From: Pomphorhynchus laevis
Taxonomy: Eukaryota > Acanthocephala > Palaeacanthocephala > Echinorhynchida > Pomphorhynchidae
Direction of reading: 5' to 3'
NCBI GenBank assembly: GCA_012934845.2
Contig: WNNJ02002635.1
Coordinates: 1 to 64,000 of the forward strand
Length of the DNA stretch: 64,000 nt
The notes under the pieces were generated by a model. It was not told where the DNA came from. It saw only the letters and a program-made list of their open reading frames with translations, and did not search any database. Both the position numbers and the translations under genes were made by a program. Within the stretch, counting starts at the first letter, position 1; the number at the start of each line of letters is the position of its first letter. Positions 1 to 12,166 of this stretch are shown piece after piece.

Positions 1-2106
1 TTTCAAATGCTCTTGATGCTTCGGGTTTCAACGGAAACGTAGCTTCATACAGAAATTCTACCTTGTCAGAGAAGCTAGGTATCCCAGTAAGCGTAATACG
101 AGAAAAGGCCAATTATCCTCTACAACGACTTCGCGTCGTGTTGCAAAGGGGAGATCGAATAGTGCTTGTAATCGCTCATGATCCGGTTTCAAGACACCAT
201 TGCTCACAAGATAGCCTAACAATTTTATTTCTTTCCTGCCGAACTCGCACTTATAGTTGTTATAGGTCAATCCATACAGAGTGACGATAGTATTGAATCT
301 TAAAAGATTTTTGTCATGTTCCTTTTTGGTCGTGTTTAAATCGTAATATTGTCTAAGTAAGCGAAGGCGTCTTCCAAGTTATTGGCATCGATGATCTCGT
401 CCATACATCTTTGGAAGCAGGACACTGCGTTTTTAGACCGAAGGGAAGTTTTGTGAATTTGTATAGCTTTCCGTCTGCTTCGAAAGCTGTATATTCCCTA
501 TCGTCTTCGTGAAGGGATATATGATGATAAGCAGCCTGCAGATCTATTGTAGAAAAATACTTATATTTACAGATTTAGCTGACTATCTCTTGTAGATTAG
601 GCAATGGGTATGCATCCAATAAGGTAAATCGATTTATTGTTCTTGAATAGTCTATAACAAGTCTTCTTTTATGCCGATCAAAACGAGTCACCACAACTTG
701 GGCACGCCATGGCGAAACACACGGTTCGATAATCCCATCACACAGTAATTTCCTTATTTCATCACGAATAAACGCGCGATCGGAAGGGTTATATCTACGA
801 GACCGTGTCGCGATCGGAGTACAGTTATCGCTGAGATGCTGAAACGGTCTGACTGGTCTTAGGTTGACAGGACTTGTAGTCGCAATGACTAATTCCGGCT
901 CTTCACCTTCTAATTTAAACATTAGGCTCTGATGCAATTTCATAAAATCCATTCCAAGGATCGATTCAGAGCATAGATAATCGAGTATGTAGAAAGTTAT
1001 GTTCGGATAAGACCGATTCTTGTATACAATGGAAAGAGTCGCTCGTCCTTGGGTAAACGTCTTGAATCGTTTCGAAGCCATACTTATCGGAGTTTTATCG
1101 AATTGAAACGACAACTTCAATCTTCTGGCAGTCTCAGTTCGCATAAAGTTATTGCAACTACATGTGTCGAAGAGGCATTCGACCGCGCAATCTCGAATCA
1201 CTATGCGATCGACTATTTTTGATGTACATTTAGTGAACGCTATTGTAGACAGAGTATCAGAGTTGCCGAATTTTGCGGAGCGGCAGGATCTAGCAAAATG
1301 GCCGACCTTTTGACATTTCCGGCAGACTGAGTTCTTCGCTGGACAATTCTCCCGTCTATGACGGGTCGAATCTCCGCAGAAAAAAAACACTTCAAATTAG
1401 ATCTAAGAGCGGCAACTGTGTCTTCGTTGTTTTTATTTTGTATTTGGATCCCCGTCATCGGTTCTTCTACTTTGTCAGTTACGTGCGCTATTCGATAGTA
1501 CGGACGCTTGATGGCTGACGAACGTCTCTCGGCACTCTCCATTGTTTTAGCTGTCTCGCAAGCATCATACAGTTTCAAGGATGCATTTTCGAGAAGACGC
1601 TCTCGTATCTTTGTCGCAGATATTCCCATGATGAAAGCGTTAAGGACTGCTTGATCCCGATGGTCTACTGCGGACACTTCTTGGAAATTACATTCCGTTG
1701 CCAGCTGTTTGAGTGCATTGATATAGCATTGGACATCCTCTCCTTCCTCTTGTCTTCGAGCGAATATGAGATGTCTGGCGTAAATCACGTTCACTGGTTT
1801 GTCGAACATATATTTGAAAATCTGAATAGCTTCGTCATAAGTAGATGAGAGTTGTATCGATTTGTATATTTAGGGTGATGCGTAGTTGCGCAGAATAGTA
1901 AGCCCTACGTCATGCGGCGCTTTAATGTGCGTAATAAAGGCCTCGAACGTCGCGAGCCAATGTCTCCAGACGTCACTCACCTGCGGCTCGTCCGTGTTGA
2001 TCGACAATTTGGATGGTTGTAGAAATCGAGAATAATCTGTCTGAGAACGCCCATCATCTTCTGTCGGTATCATCTCAATGTGTCTAATAAACTGTAACGT
2101 AAACAA
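1..2106 (-). mobile_element. Ty3/gypsy-type LTR retrotransposon fossil (gag-pol, partial)
   Basis: Reading leftwards on the minus strand there is a gag-like region (about 2106-1240), two CCHC zinc knuckles (near 1390-1290), an aspartic-protease-like region, and the start of reverse transcriptase (about 870-575). Reverse-transcriptase palm/thumb-like sequence continues to the left edge, including a KCEF...EIKLLGYLVS block near 250-200. Domain order gag, knuckle, protease, RT is that of Ty3/gypsy (Metaviridae) elements. The copy is broken by several interruptions and runs off the window, so its 3' half and LTRs are not seen. It is an old fossil, not a host gene. Confidence 0.85.
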
Positions 2107-2459
2107 AGAGTAGCTTTATTAGGCACATCTAGAAAAGACAAAAGTTGATTACAACAATTATCATGACAATAATATAGTATTACGAAAGTAATTTCAATTT
2201 GCTTCAATACTACAAACATCAGGGTTGAGCCAGCTAACATTCAGCGAATATGATACATGACTATATAGTCAGCTTTAAGATAATTAATTTCTGGATGAGC
2301 TTGTTTATGTTGCTGTTTTGTTTGGGATAGGGTAATCAAAATAACCTAATAACCGCTCTTGCCAATTAATGGTAGTAGATGGAAATTCTGTACAATCTGG
2401 AGGTAGGAACTATGACAGATATCTAATAAGGATTAAGCGGATCCTCAGAAACGAGTAAA
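2107..2459. other. unassigned AT-rich spacer
   Basis: No coding signal, RNA gene or clear repeat boundary is visible. It lies between the LTR fossil and a LINE endonuclease scrap. Confidence 0.4.
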
Positions 2460-2645
2460 TGTGTTTATGTGCTGATAAAGGTTTAAATTATTGATGGAAT
2501 TCATAATTTCGAGGGATTCTGCATCGCAACCCGACTGCGGACAGTATGATTCCCAATCAACAAAGCGCATGTTAAAATCGCCGAGGGTGATAACGATATT
2601 GGAGTTAACGTCTGAATCAATATATGAACCGAAAAAGAATAAATG
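2460..2645 (-). mobile_element. LINE endonuclease scrap
   Basis: On the minus strand, about 2615-2470 reads NIVITLGDFNMRFVDWES and continues. This contains the GDFN block of the apurinic-type endonuclease domain of non-LTR retrotransposons. Only about 50 residues remain, with no RT attached on this strand. The family cannot be assigned. Confidence 0.6.
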
Positions 2646-2840
2646 GCTTTATTCAAAGCATCTATAAATACAAAATACGAAACAACACTTAATTGTAAAC
2701 ATATCATCCACACCAGTGACATATTCAGATAAGTATGTGTTGAAAGAATAGTATAATGAACTAGAATAGGTCAGAGTAACAAGGCTTTACTCAAATTAAT
2801 ATCTACAACAAGTTTTAGGTTAGCAAAACGGGATGAATTT

Positions 2841-4545
2841 TTGAATCCTAGGAGGTTTTGGTCTTATGCAAGAAACAACAGAACTCTTGTCGCCACAATT
2901 AGCTCAATCCAAACGCCAGCTAAGACTTTGACCGAGCCGTTTCTAATCGCTGAACATTTAGCTGATAGCTTTTCAGTGCAAGCTTCGATTACTGGCAAAA
3001 AGCGTGACTTTAGTTGTAAGTAAATTCCGATTGCACATCGGTGTTGTGTTCGTCCACTCAGAGTTGATGAAGTGTTAAACTAGGTTATGAAGCTTGATCC
3101 GTTTACATCTCCAGGACCAGACAATATTGCCCCTTCCTCGTCAAATCCCTAGCCAACGAACTGAGCAATGATTTAACTATGTTCTTCAGATACAGCTTGG
3201 ACACATCTTGGATTCCTGACAGTTGGAAGTGTGCAATTGTGGTGCCTATTCCCAAAAAGCATTCTGCTTGCTTTTGCGCGGACTTTCGGCCCATTAGCTT
3301 AACCAGCGTATTCTGCAAACTTTTAAAAAGAATCATTGCTAGTAGAATCAGGGATCATTTGGATCGTAATCACATATTGGTTGAATCTCAACATGGTTTC
3401 AGGATCGGACGTTCATGCCTTACTAACCTACTAACTGCGCGTGAAAAATGGGCTGATGCTCTGGGGGCTGGGTTTCAGGTTCATACAGTATTCCTTGATT
3501 TTTCGAAAGCTTTTAATAGGGTACTACACGACGGCATAGTGTCTTTACTGTATCACTATGGACTTTATTCATATATTTGTGAGTGGGTCAGGGAATTTCT
3601 ATCGAATAGGTCTTTCCGAGTTTGTGTGGGTGTGTGTTTTTTTATTCGGTGAATGTTAATTCTGGCGTACCGCAGGGATCAGTCCTTGGCCCACTGCTTT
3701 TTATAATCTTCATTAATGATCTGATCTAAAGATTTGGTCGATCAATAGAATTCCTGCTGATCGAGTATCGTTACAAAATGATCTAAACTCTCTGATCAAG
3801 TAGTGCGATTCTACCGGATTACGGTTGAATGTTAATAAATGTGTCCTCATGCAACTAAGTTGCCCGACTGAAACTCTAAGGTACTATATTGATGATATTG
3901 TCTTAAAGGAAGTGTCTCATCATAAGGATTTAGGGATTATTGTCCATCGATCCTTGAAAACAAAGTTGAACACCGACTTCTTTCTAGGTAAAGCTACTAG
4001 GGCATAATATTGTATTAAAAGTGCATTCCTCAGGTTAAGCTGTCATATGTTCAAGAGGTTATTCATCTCCCACGTCAGGCCACACTCGGAGTATTGCATT
4101 CAGGCTTGTTTCACTGTCACTAAGCAAGAACTATTAGACATGGAGTCTATTCTTATGCGCGGATCGAGGCTCTGTATTTGCTTAAGTGGTATTGACTATT
4201 ATGCACGTCTAAGTCGTATTGGGATGTTCTCGGTACGTTAGATGTTCATATCCTTGGAAATTCTATGTCTATGGCATATGTCGAATGATGCGGTGGGTTA
4301 TCCCACCGATGTTATCACTAGGCGGGTAGGTAAGTTGCGGGGACATAGCAGAGTCTTGTATAAATTTGGATTTGGCAGGTTACCAAACGTGTATAGACTC
4401 TCGAGGAGATGAATTAACATGTGGAATTCGTTGCTAGGAAGTCGTTGCAGCCCCTGTTTGAAAATGTTTAAATCACGATGCTACAAATGGATACGTGAAC
4501 AATTCCGCCATTCAACACTACCACTGGAATACCCTAATTAGCTAC
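2841..4545 (+). mobile_element. LINE reverse transcriptase, 3' half (family E)
   Basis: A 5'-truncated, decayed non-LTR RT. In order there is a linker (2841-3020), RT fingers/palm with PISLTSVFCKLLKRI near 3290, motif A as VFLDFSKAFNRVLHDG near 3490-3530, then a GVPQGSVLGPLLF block near 3665-3710. The thumb and the C-terminal repair-like region follow (3825-4240), including FISHVRPHSEYC. A tail at about 4310-4545 has RLRGH/WN-type residues seen at the C terminus of many LINE RTs. Several frameshifts and stops separate the pieces. The catalytic ADD box is lost where sequence is missing around 3725-3780. The C-terminal signature is of the CR1/Jockey-like kind; the exact clade is uncertain. Confidence 0.8.
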
Positions 4546-5335
4546 GTTGACTGACTATTTGCTTTTCTTATTTTTTGGACTCTGCCTGAATAGCCTTTTG
4601 GCTTTGGTATATATTGGAATAATAAGTGTATAACATAACTAAAAGCATGTATAAAATCACATTCTACCATCGTGATTTTCTCTTGTAAAGTTTTGCAATC
4701 ATTGAGTCGGGATAGTTTGTGCTTTATCCTTGTCGATACTCTTTGCGTCCTTGCATTATCGGCAATCTGATTTCCAAATTGATTTTTATTTAAGTCCTGG
4801 CGACTATTAATTTGTTCAATAATATTTGTTCTCATTGACCTTGAAATATATATCAGCATCCACCTTCAAGTCTTGAATAGCGTCACACTGAACCAGATAG
4901 TACCGCTGAACCTTTCGACTTGAAGGTTCCAATAAAGATTGTAGGGCGTTGTCTGACTAAAAACAACCCCGCGTTCATCAAGAAATTGTAAACATCTTTT
5001 GACAGAAATGCTGAACATATGTCAGAATGCAACAATGAGGACATCCCATATAAAGAGAATATGGGTGTCAAACATTTTATTCCGGTAACAGAAAATATTT
5101 CAGAACAAGAAATTGCAAATGGAAAGCGTGTAAATTCATCAATTGCAGTGAACAAATGTTATTTAGTATATCATGACGGAAGAGGTCCATTAAAATCAAT
5201 AATTAATCGCTCCATAGGTCGAATTATTTTAATTAATTTCTGCAGATTTGGTTTGTAGTATTTTGGTTTGATACGGGAACAACAGTTACAAAAGAACACA
5301 TTCCTGACTTCATTTGTAAAATAAAGTAGGTTTTT
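4546..5335 (-). mobile_element. LTR-retrotransposon integrase fossil
   Basis: On the minus strand, about 5330-4890 encodes an integrase-core-like stretch with IKPKYYKP, IDEFTRFPFAISC and GMSSLLHSD. This matches the rve core that follows a zinc-binding region in Ty3-type elements. 4859-4542 continues as an open frame I cannot assign. The piece is a broken fossil isolated from any RT; whether it belongs to the element at the left edge is not shown. Confidence 0.75.
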
Positions 5336-5337
5336 AG

Positions 5338-5850
5338 ATAGTACTATCTTCGTCCAACTTATCTCTCTACTTCGTCCAACTTATCTCTCAACTTCGTCCA
5401 ATTTTTTAGTTCTCTTCGTCCAATTTATCTCGTCGTCCTCTTCGTCCTCTTCGTACTCTTCGTACTAATCCTCTTCGTACTCTTCGTACTAATCCTCTTC
5501 GTACTCTTCGTACTCTTCGTACTAAAATCCTCTTCGTACTCTTCGTACTATCCCTCTTCGTACTCTTCGTACTAACCACTCTTTCTTCGTACTATCCTCG
5601 AGGAGAGGAAAGTACTAATCATCATACTAACTTCGTACTAAACTTCGTACTAACCTCTCATACTAACCTTTGTCTAACCTCTTCTACTAACCTTAGTACC
5701 TCTTTGTACTTACCTTCTAATCTTTTTGCCAAACCTCTTCGTACTAACCTTCGTACTATCCGCTCTTTCTTCGTACTATCCACGGACGAAGAGAGGACTT
5801 CTCGTCCTCTCTTTCTTCGTACCAAACTCTCTTCGTATCTCTTAAGCACT
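5338..5850. repeat. degenerate CTTCGTAC(T) simple-repeat tract
   Basis: About 500 bp of imperfect units such as CTCTTCGTACTAA and CTTCGTCCAA, alternating in phase. Open frames crossing it are repeat artefacts. It sits between an LTR fossil and the 5' flank of LINE C copy 1. Confidence 0.9.
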
Positions 5851-6310
5851 ACACATTTTTATTTTTTAATTTTATAATTAAAAAATAAATATCTCGAATA
5901 TCACAAATTTATGGTTCTCATTAATACCACCTAATATACCACCTAATATCGTTTTTTGCATAAATTTCAACCAGAGTTTGTTTCTGTGCTTCCTCAGTAT
6001 ACTCTAATTAAGCTTGCTGATAGATTGACCATTTTATCTGGCCATTTAAATATTATATATTTTTCTGACGATAACTAAAATAGTTTAGGCTTCTTTCATT
6101 AAGTTAAATCTAACAATCTGGCTTGGTTTAGATTCAGACATCGTTTATACAAAAGCTACCACAAGTAAAAACATTCTTTTTAAATTTTACAATCACGTTC
6201 AAAATAATTCTCGCCGCAAACAAATTAACATTCACTCAAATGAACGCATTATTTGCCCGTATCTGTCAGGCAAACGATTTAACATTCCCTAGTGTTACTA
6301 GTCACGACCA
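5851..6310. other. AT-rich flank and possible LINE C 5' UTR
   Basis: Low-complexity sequence with a short tandem TACCACCTAATA pair near 5925-5950. From about 6165 it may be LINE C 5' UTR, but copy 2 does not align clearly here, so the element start is not fixed. Confidence 0.3.
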
Positions 6311-7541
6311 ATGGATTTAGCTTTACTACAAAAAATGAGTAACTTTAGCATGTCGGAGCGTTCAAAGAACTCAATGAAAACTAATTTTCCTGCCAATGCA
6401 ATAAACGAGGTAAGTGGAGATTTAGCTTCTCTTGAATATATTTCGGAGGGGGAACTCCCCCGGTACCAAAATTATCCAACCTCGTGATTATCAGACTTTT
6501 GGTGCCTCTGGAAAGGCAGAACATGTTCAATGTTTTTATAAGGGGCTTTGCCGATCGATTTAAAAAAGGATATTGTTCAATGCGATTAAATATTATGAAT
6601 CTGAGATTAAAATCTCATTCTGCACTCCTGATCTGGCAATGTCGTACGTCGACTACTTTAAAAAAGAGCATTCGGAACAAGGTATAATTGCTTCCAAACC
6701 AATCCTGGCAACAATAAAGATAAATAACATGCCCACATACATTTCAGAACAAGATATATCAGCCCTAGAAACTGATTACAAAATCTCTAACGTGCGCTTT
6801 ATAAAAGGGATTAAAGGCTTCCCCATTCCCGTGGCGTTCTGCAATGCCCCGGTTGATGAAGCTCTAAAACTATCGATTTCGACATGCAATCCTTTTATGG
6901 GGTATAATTTGAGATTTTCAATAATCGAAACCGACTCACTAACGTACCCTCACTGCAACAATTGCCATCAGTGGGGGCATTGGTCTGCTGGCTGTTCTCT
7001 ACCCCATAAGTGCGGCGTGTGTGGTACAACTGCTATACATCCTGAGAAGTGCGAAAGTAAGCCATTTTGCGCAAACTGCGGTGGTGAGCACCCCGCATGG
7101 TCAAAAAAGTGTAAAATCTTTAAAGCGTACCAAAAGAGACACAGGGGTGTGACAGCAAAACCGACTAGCTTCGTGGAAGCTGTCTCGTCTAACAAGAAAG
7201 ACGACAGGATGCCGGATACGGAAATTCTTAAACTTATTGAAATGCAGCATCAGGCATCAATGATTCAACTTGAAAAATTGGTCCAAAAATTGGTGGGTCA
7301 ATTAGCGGAATCCTTCCGTTCTCCTCCTTATGGGAAGACTAACAATATTAAGAAGCCACCAAAATCTAAGAAACGAAACGGGTCAGCGCTGAGCATAGCT
7401 GCTCTGAAGCTTGCTCGGAAGGATTCGATCTGGGCTATGGCTAACGAGGGAAATGAAGATATCGCCCGTGGGCAAGCGACTCCATTTGTCGCGACGGGAA
7501 GCGGTAAAGGCGACCTTTCCGCCTCTAGTTGCGACTAGGTG
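6311..7541 (+). mobile_element. LINE family C copy 1, ORF1 (zinc-knuckle nucleic-acid-binding protein)
   Basis: ORF1 begins with ATG at 6311 (MDLALLQKMSN). It changes frame before 6480 and has TAA at 6561-6563; the same frame then runs open to 7538. Three cysteine/histidine knuckles lie at about 6950-7115 (CNNCHQWGHWSAGC, CGVCG...HPEKC, CANCGGEHPAWSKKC). ORF1 proteins of this build coat LINE RNA in the cytoplasmic particle. The protein ends with a basic tail; ORF2 starts 32 bp downstream. Copy 2 lies at 11,277. Family assignment (Jockey/I/LOA-like group) rests on knuckles plus an AP endonuclease and is approximate. Confidence 0.85.
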
Positions 7542-7572
7542 GAGGGCGTCCCACTTCGGTAACACTTACGCA

Positions 7573-8705
7573 ATGGGAAGTAATCAAGGGCCTTTTTCAC
7601 TGAATATCCTTCAGTGGAATTCGGGAGGTGCTTCCGCCCTTAGCCTTCTATCTGGTAGAGATGCAGATGTTATAGTCCTTCAGGAGACGCGGTCTATCCG
7701 TCTCCCCCAGGATATTACTCGATTTATCCCTAAGCACATATACACCCACTTTACTCCTTACATAACCCCCCTCACTCCTCTTCATCTCAAGGTCTTTTAA
7801 CCCTAGTAAAAAGCTCATTAAGATCATCCCTCCTATTAAACTACTCTTGTCCAGCCCTATCTTGTTTAGCTATATCACTTTGTAAGAACGGTAAGCGTAT
7901 AAGCATAGCCAATGTCTATATTCGGCCAGGAGAAATTCACAAGAACCGTGACCTCCTGGATCAAATATTGGGGAGCGGTTATGACATGTTACTTGGTGAC
8001 TTCAACGACAGAACTGGTCGTTGGATTAATGCAGCACTCCGAAGAGCAAGGATCGGCTATCTTATTCATAAACCACCTTCCCCAACCTTTCATTGCTCTA
8101 CAACAAATTCTCTCCTCGACATATTACTGCTACATAAGATGTGGTTGTTGAAACCCATTTGCACCGAGCAGTCGCGTCAACAACAGACCACCTCTCATGA
8201 CCTGATTCGCTGGAGGCTAGAGGACGATACGTTGCTTAGAAGAAGGTTTCACTTTGACCCTATTAGAGTGGCCTTCTTTCAGGCAGCTATCCAACTCTTC
8301 CCCAGAATTGGAATTGAGAGTTTGACCGAATTTAATTCCTACCTCTCATCGCAAGCTACCGCGATCCTTTCGACTACCTATAAAGGTCGAATATACAATC
8401 CTACTCCAACAAAGCTCAAGGTCCTAGCTAAAATGTTACACCTTCCCAATCTCTCTGTTTCCGCCAGACATATCCTCTCGAATGAATATTGGAGCTCTAG
8501 ATATAGGCTCCAGCTGAGCAGGGATAGGGCAAGCATTGCTCGCCTTAACCCTTCTCAGGCTTCCTTCTGGAAGATATTCAAGAAGGAGAAGTTTGTTTGC
8601 TGGAAGGATAGAGCCTTGGTTTGGATTGGTAGCATAGGCCTTGACAAAGTTTTAGAGGAGTCACTTTCCTTACATAATTATGGAGCCACTCAATCTCCAT
8701 AAAAT
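7573..8705 (+). mobile_element. LINE family C copy 1, ORF2 endonuclease half
   Basis: ORF2 starts at ATG 7573 and reads FSLNILQWNSGGASALSLL, then DVIVLQETR, both typical of the AP-endonuclease domain. After a frameshift it continues with IANVYIRPGE (about 7900) and GDFNDRTGR (about 7995-8020). The linker towards RT runs to about 8700. Identity to copy 2 (12,167-13,290) ends abruptly at about 8,705, where unrelated reverse transcriptase sequence begins, so the RT half was replaced or displaced. Frameshifts around 7800-7900 make it inactive. Confidence 0.85.
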
Positions 8706-10975
8706 CTCTTTCATTGTTTAGATGGCATGCCTACGTCATGCCATCTAAACCAGATGCATGAGCCGGAATTATGTGTAGGGTCGTCAAACCCCCTCACATA
8801 TACGGTGCAAGAGTTCCAAACGGCAATTGATACATTGCTTGGGACGGGTTCAGGCCTAGATAATCATCTAACTGAATCGGCGCTCACTTTGCCGGACGCC
8901 AATGATGAGCCCTATGCTTATGTCCTGGTAATGGACACCCAAGAAAGGATCCAATTGGATTACGAGTACTGGGAAGAAGAGGCTTTATATAGGGCTTATC
9001 AGCCTAGGGTACATAACGTGTATCCTACGCAATCTCGAAGGGCAGCTCAAGATTTGCTTCTTGACTGGGCATTTGAAACTTTCGAGCGGCAGAGCAGTAG
9101 GGGTATTGAGCAAAATAGATGTCAACTCCCTATAGCTCATTTCCCTGCTGAAACTGTCAGGAATCTGATACATCACTCCACAGGTAGAGATCCTGGGATG
9201 ATGCATGCAATTTTCTCGGTGATACCTGATTTATTCAGACCACCAATTAGAGAAATTGTAGATCAGATATCAGGGGAGGACGTGTATGCAGTTCTGCAAC
9301 AGAATCTCATACAATTGATGAAAGGTAATCTGACTGTAAACGAGTATATAAACATACTCAGTCAGCAAGAGCCTACGTCAATAGTCCTTGCGCGCCAAGA
9401 CATGTTCATCGAGCGTGAATTGGAAGACATCGATCTCGGATCGTTGTTAGGAGAGATTGTTAGGCTACGATCTACATCGTACCAACGACATCCTGAGGTA
9501 TCTGATGTAACTAACATCCCTCGACTTTTAGAACAAAGTCAGGCACCAGGACATGTACGTTCTATATTCCGTAATGGAGTTAGAATTGAAACTATGCCGG
9601 TGAGTTGGCGTCGTTGGCAATCTAACGTAAGTTCTGCACTTACAAAAGCCATTCGATATCACATCAAGAAGGGCATAATAGCTCCTTTACCAAAAAGGAC
9701 TAAGCCACAATACTGCTCTAGGGTTTTCTTGATTCCCAAGAAAGACTCCTATAGGTTGATTTATGATGGGCGGATATGGGATGGGTGTAAAACCCCAGAT
9801 TTCTATCTGCCCTCTATATATCAAGTCCTAGATAGAGAGCATATTGTATGTAAGGATTGGTTCTATGTTAAACGACATTGATTTTAAATCAATGTTCTAC
9901 CAAATTCCTTTATGCCCTTCTGATTGGCTCCCTACTTTCTCCTATCTTAATCTTGCTGCTCCATTTTCTATTCAAGAATATTTAAACGTGGTACATACTA
10001 TCATTATAAGGTCGTGCCATTCGGAATACCTTGGGGCCCCTTCTGGGCGCAAATGGTTGGCAATGCCATCACACATTTCGCTCGTAAACAAGGGGTAGAA
10101 GCATGGACTCATATTGATGATATGATCCTTTCGCATAACTCAAAGCCAGTTCTTATGGCAGCTGTGCGTAAGCTTCTTTCTCTCTGCAAAAGTGGAAATC
10201 TATCTCTAAATCTAGAGAAGGCGTTCCTGCCACTAAAAAGAAACTTAAGATACTAGCAATCTCTGCACTCTTTTCTATTTTGCAGCATCAACCACTCCCC
10301 ATCTTCACGAGTCAAGAAAATAACTTTCTTAGGGGGCACCGTTACGGTCGACAGATGGCGTCGAAAGCTCACCTCGGATGCATTATCACGCTTTAGGGCG
10401 GCGGTAGCGTATCTGAGAATTTTGAAATCGCCAGTCTCTAGTCGCCAAGGAAACCCAAGTGCGCCTTTGAGAGGTACTTTGATAAATCTCGGGATTATCT
10501 ACCTTTCTTTTCCACTGCGCACAAGCTCCTATACCAGGATGGGCCATGGCAGTCCTGGTTTTTGGAGTGGCTCATTGATAAGGAGCCCCTGATTCTACCT
10601 AAACAACAAAGAGCATGCCATGAAAAAATCTTTGTGGATGCTACCCAAAATCAAATTGGGATTGTTGGTTTAGAAGGGAAGGTACATACATATGATTTAC
10701 CATATGATCTTCCGATTTTTGAGGCTGAGCTCTTAGCCGCCTGGTGTGGTCACCAACTATACCCAGACGCTTCGAGATATAAGTACCGATAACATCGTTT
10801 TTGTTTCTTAAGTTTTTATTACTCAGTCCTCAAAGGGAGAGCGAAAACGGTTCTTACTTACTGGGGAATCTAGCTTTCCTACAGGAACTGCAACCTGTGG
10901 TACTCCTATACAATGGATATCAACGGATAAAAATCCGGCAGACATTCCTAGTCGTTGGTAGTTACTGCGACTTTC
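8706..10975 (+). mobile_element. unusual reverse transcriptase-RNase H fossil, family unassigned
   Basis: 8727-9600 is an N-terminal region I do not recognise. RT follows with VFLIPKKDSYRLIYDGR, DFKSMFYQIPL, FGIPWGPFWAQMV, a HIDDMIL box near 10,110 and an FLGG block near 10,330. RNase H follows with FVDATQNQIGIVG near 10,640, PIFEAELLAAWCG near 10,720, TDN near 10,785 and NPADIPSRW near 10,940. The PI..AELLAA / TDN / NPADxPSR set resembles the RNase H of hepadnaviruses more than that of Ty3 elements; the DWF...DFKSMFYQIPL style also recalls DIRS elements and NPAD is shared with BEL/Pao. It lies against a truncated LINE C and carries a LINE C-like patch. It is an old, broken fossil with several breaks. 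Confidence 0.6.
10222..10315 (+). repeat. LINE C-like patch inside the RT fossil
   Basis: This stretch matches LINE C copy 2 at about 14,180-14,270 (KKKLKRLALSALSSIF versus KKKLKILAISALFSIL, then PLP.FTS). A weaker resemblance recurs near 10,440-10,485 to 14,370-14,420. It may be a remnant of the displaced LINE C RT half or a recombination seam. Confidence 0.55.
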
Positions 10976-11276
10976 TCCTTTTTGCTTGTTTCTACATCTT
11001 CTGACATCACAGCTAATTTCCCACATAGCTACGTGTCTTCCGTGTCGAAGGGGTTACTCCCTCAGAATCACACGCGATATCACTTCGTCTGACAGCGAAG
11101 GCAGAAGAAGTATTTTTTCAAGAAAAGCAATACTTCTTTCAAGAAGTATTTTTTCCTTGCAATGAAACGCAACAATCGTATTATATTTAACTCAGTTAAA
11201 GTACTTGATAACTCTCGAAGAGTATCTTTCACGAGCCACGACATTTTAAAAGAATTTAACTAGGACTTTGGGGCTC
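10976..11276. other. junction sequence with a short hairpin
   Basis: Between the RT fossil and LINE C copy 2. 11,104-11,150 contains AAGAAGTATT and AATACTTCTT in hairpin order plus a direct repeat of CAAGAAGTATTTTTTC. No coding signal is seen. Confidence 0.4.
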
Positions 11277-12100
11277 ATATGAAGGATATTGGGACAATTA
11301 CTTTGAAGCCAATCATGGCAACTATTAAAATATCTAACTTCCCTCCTCAGATGGCGGAGTAAGATCTTAACTTGATCCAGAAAAAATATGATATAACGAA
11401 TGTAAGACAACTAAAGGGGAGGGATGGGGCTGACCTCCCTATCGCTTTTTGTTCCGCTGAATTAAACAAAGCACAGTTTCTGGCAAATTGTAAAAATGAC
11501 CCGTTCCTAGGTACAACCTTTCCTTCCAGCTCGTTGACAAGGACAACCTCACTAACCCTCATTGCGGGGGTTGTCACAAGTTGGGCCACTAGAAATCTAC
11601 CTGCTCTGCCACACCTCACTGTGGTGTTTGTGGTAATGAGTCCTGTCATCATTTGTTATAGAGGGAAAATGTGCTGCTCCCCTGGTCTGCTCGAATTGCA
11701 AGGGAACAAACCCTGCCTGGTCAAGAAGGTGCCAGGTGTTTAAAGATTACAAAAAGCGTTTTGTCACTCCCTATCAACCGAAATCCTCCTTCATGGATGC
11801 AGCAAAAAGTCCTGTCATCGTGGATGGTAGAATGTCTGATGCTGATCTGATGAGGATTATAAACAAGAATAAAAACGAAACTATTGCCTCCATGGAGCTT
11901 GTGATCAAACAGTTAGTTTCATCTCTCTTGGGTGCGGCCCAAGCGCCGGTGGCCTCAGTATTGCAGTCCAGCAAGAAACGCGGCGCCTCCGCTCTGAAAG
12001 TCCAACCACTGAAGGTCAGGCGACTGCTGAAGGAAAAGAATATAACGAGGGGAATGAAGATATTGCACAGGGAGTTCCGGCCTCGGATGGGCTAGTGGCA
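11277..12100 (+). mobile_element. LINE family C copy 2, ORF1
   Basis: Homologous to copy 1: LKPIMATIKISNFPPQMAE, YDITNVRQLKGRDGADLPIAF, then zinc-knuckle remnants around 11,560-11,730 spread over different frames. It ends with the same basic tail (about 11,940-12,060). There is an in-frame TAA in the early part (near 11,360) and frameshifts in the knuckle region. Confidence 0.8.
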
Positions 12101-12166
12101 AGAGGGTGACCCTCTTGCACCTAATTTTGTCTAGGTTGGCTGCTCCTATCCAACTGATCTGCCACA

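Noticed and set aside
4542-4859. 105-codon minus-strand frame beside the integrase fossil
   Set aside because: No family resemblance found; not called as a gene separate from the fossil.
5658-5849. 63-codon minus-strand frame
   Set aside because: Entirely within the CTTCGTAC repeat; compositional artefact.
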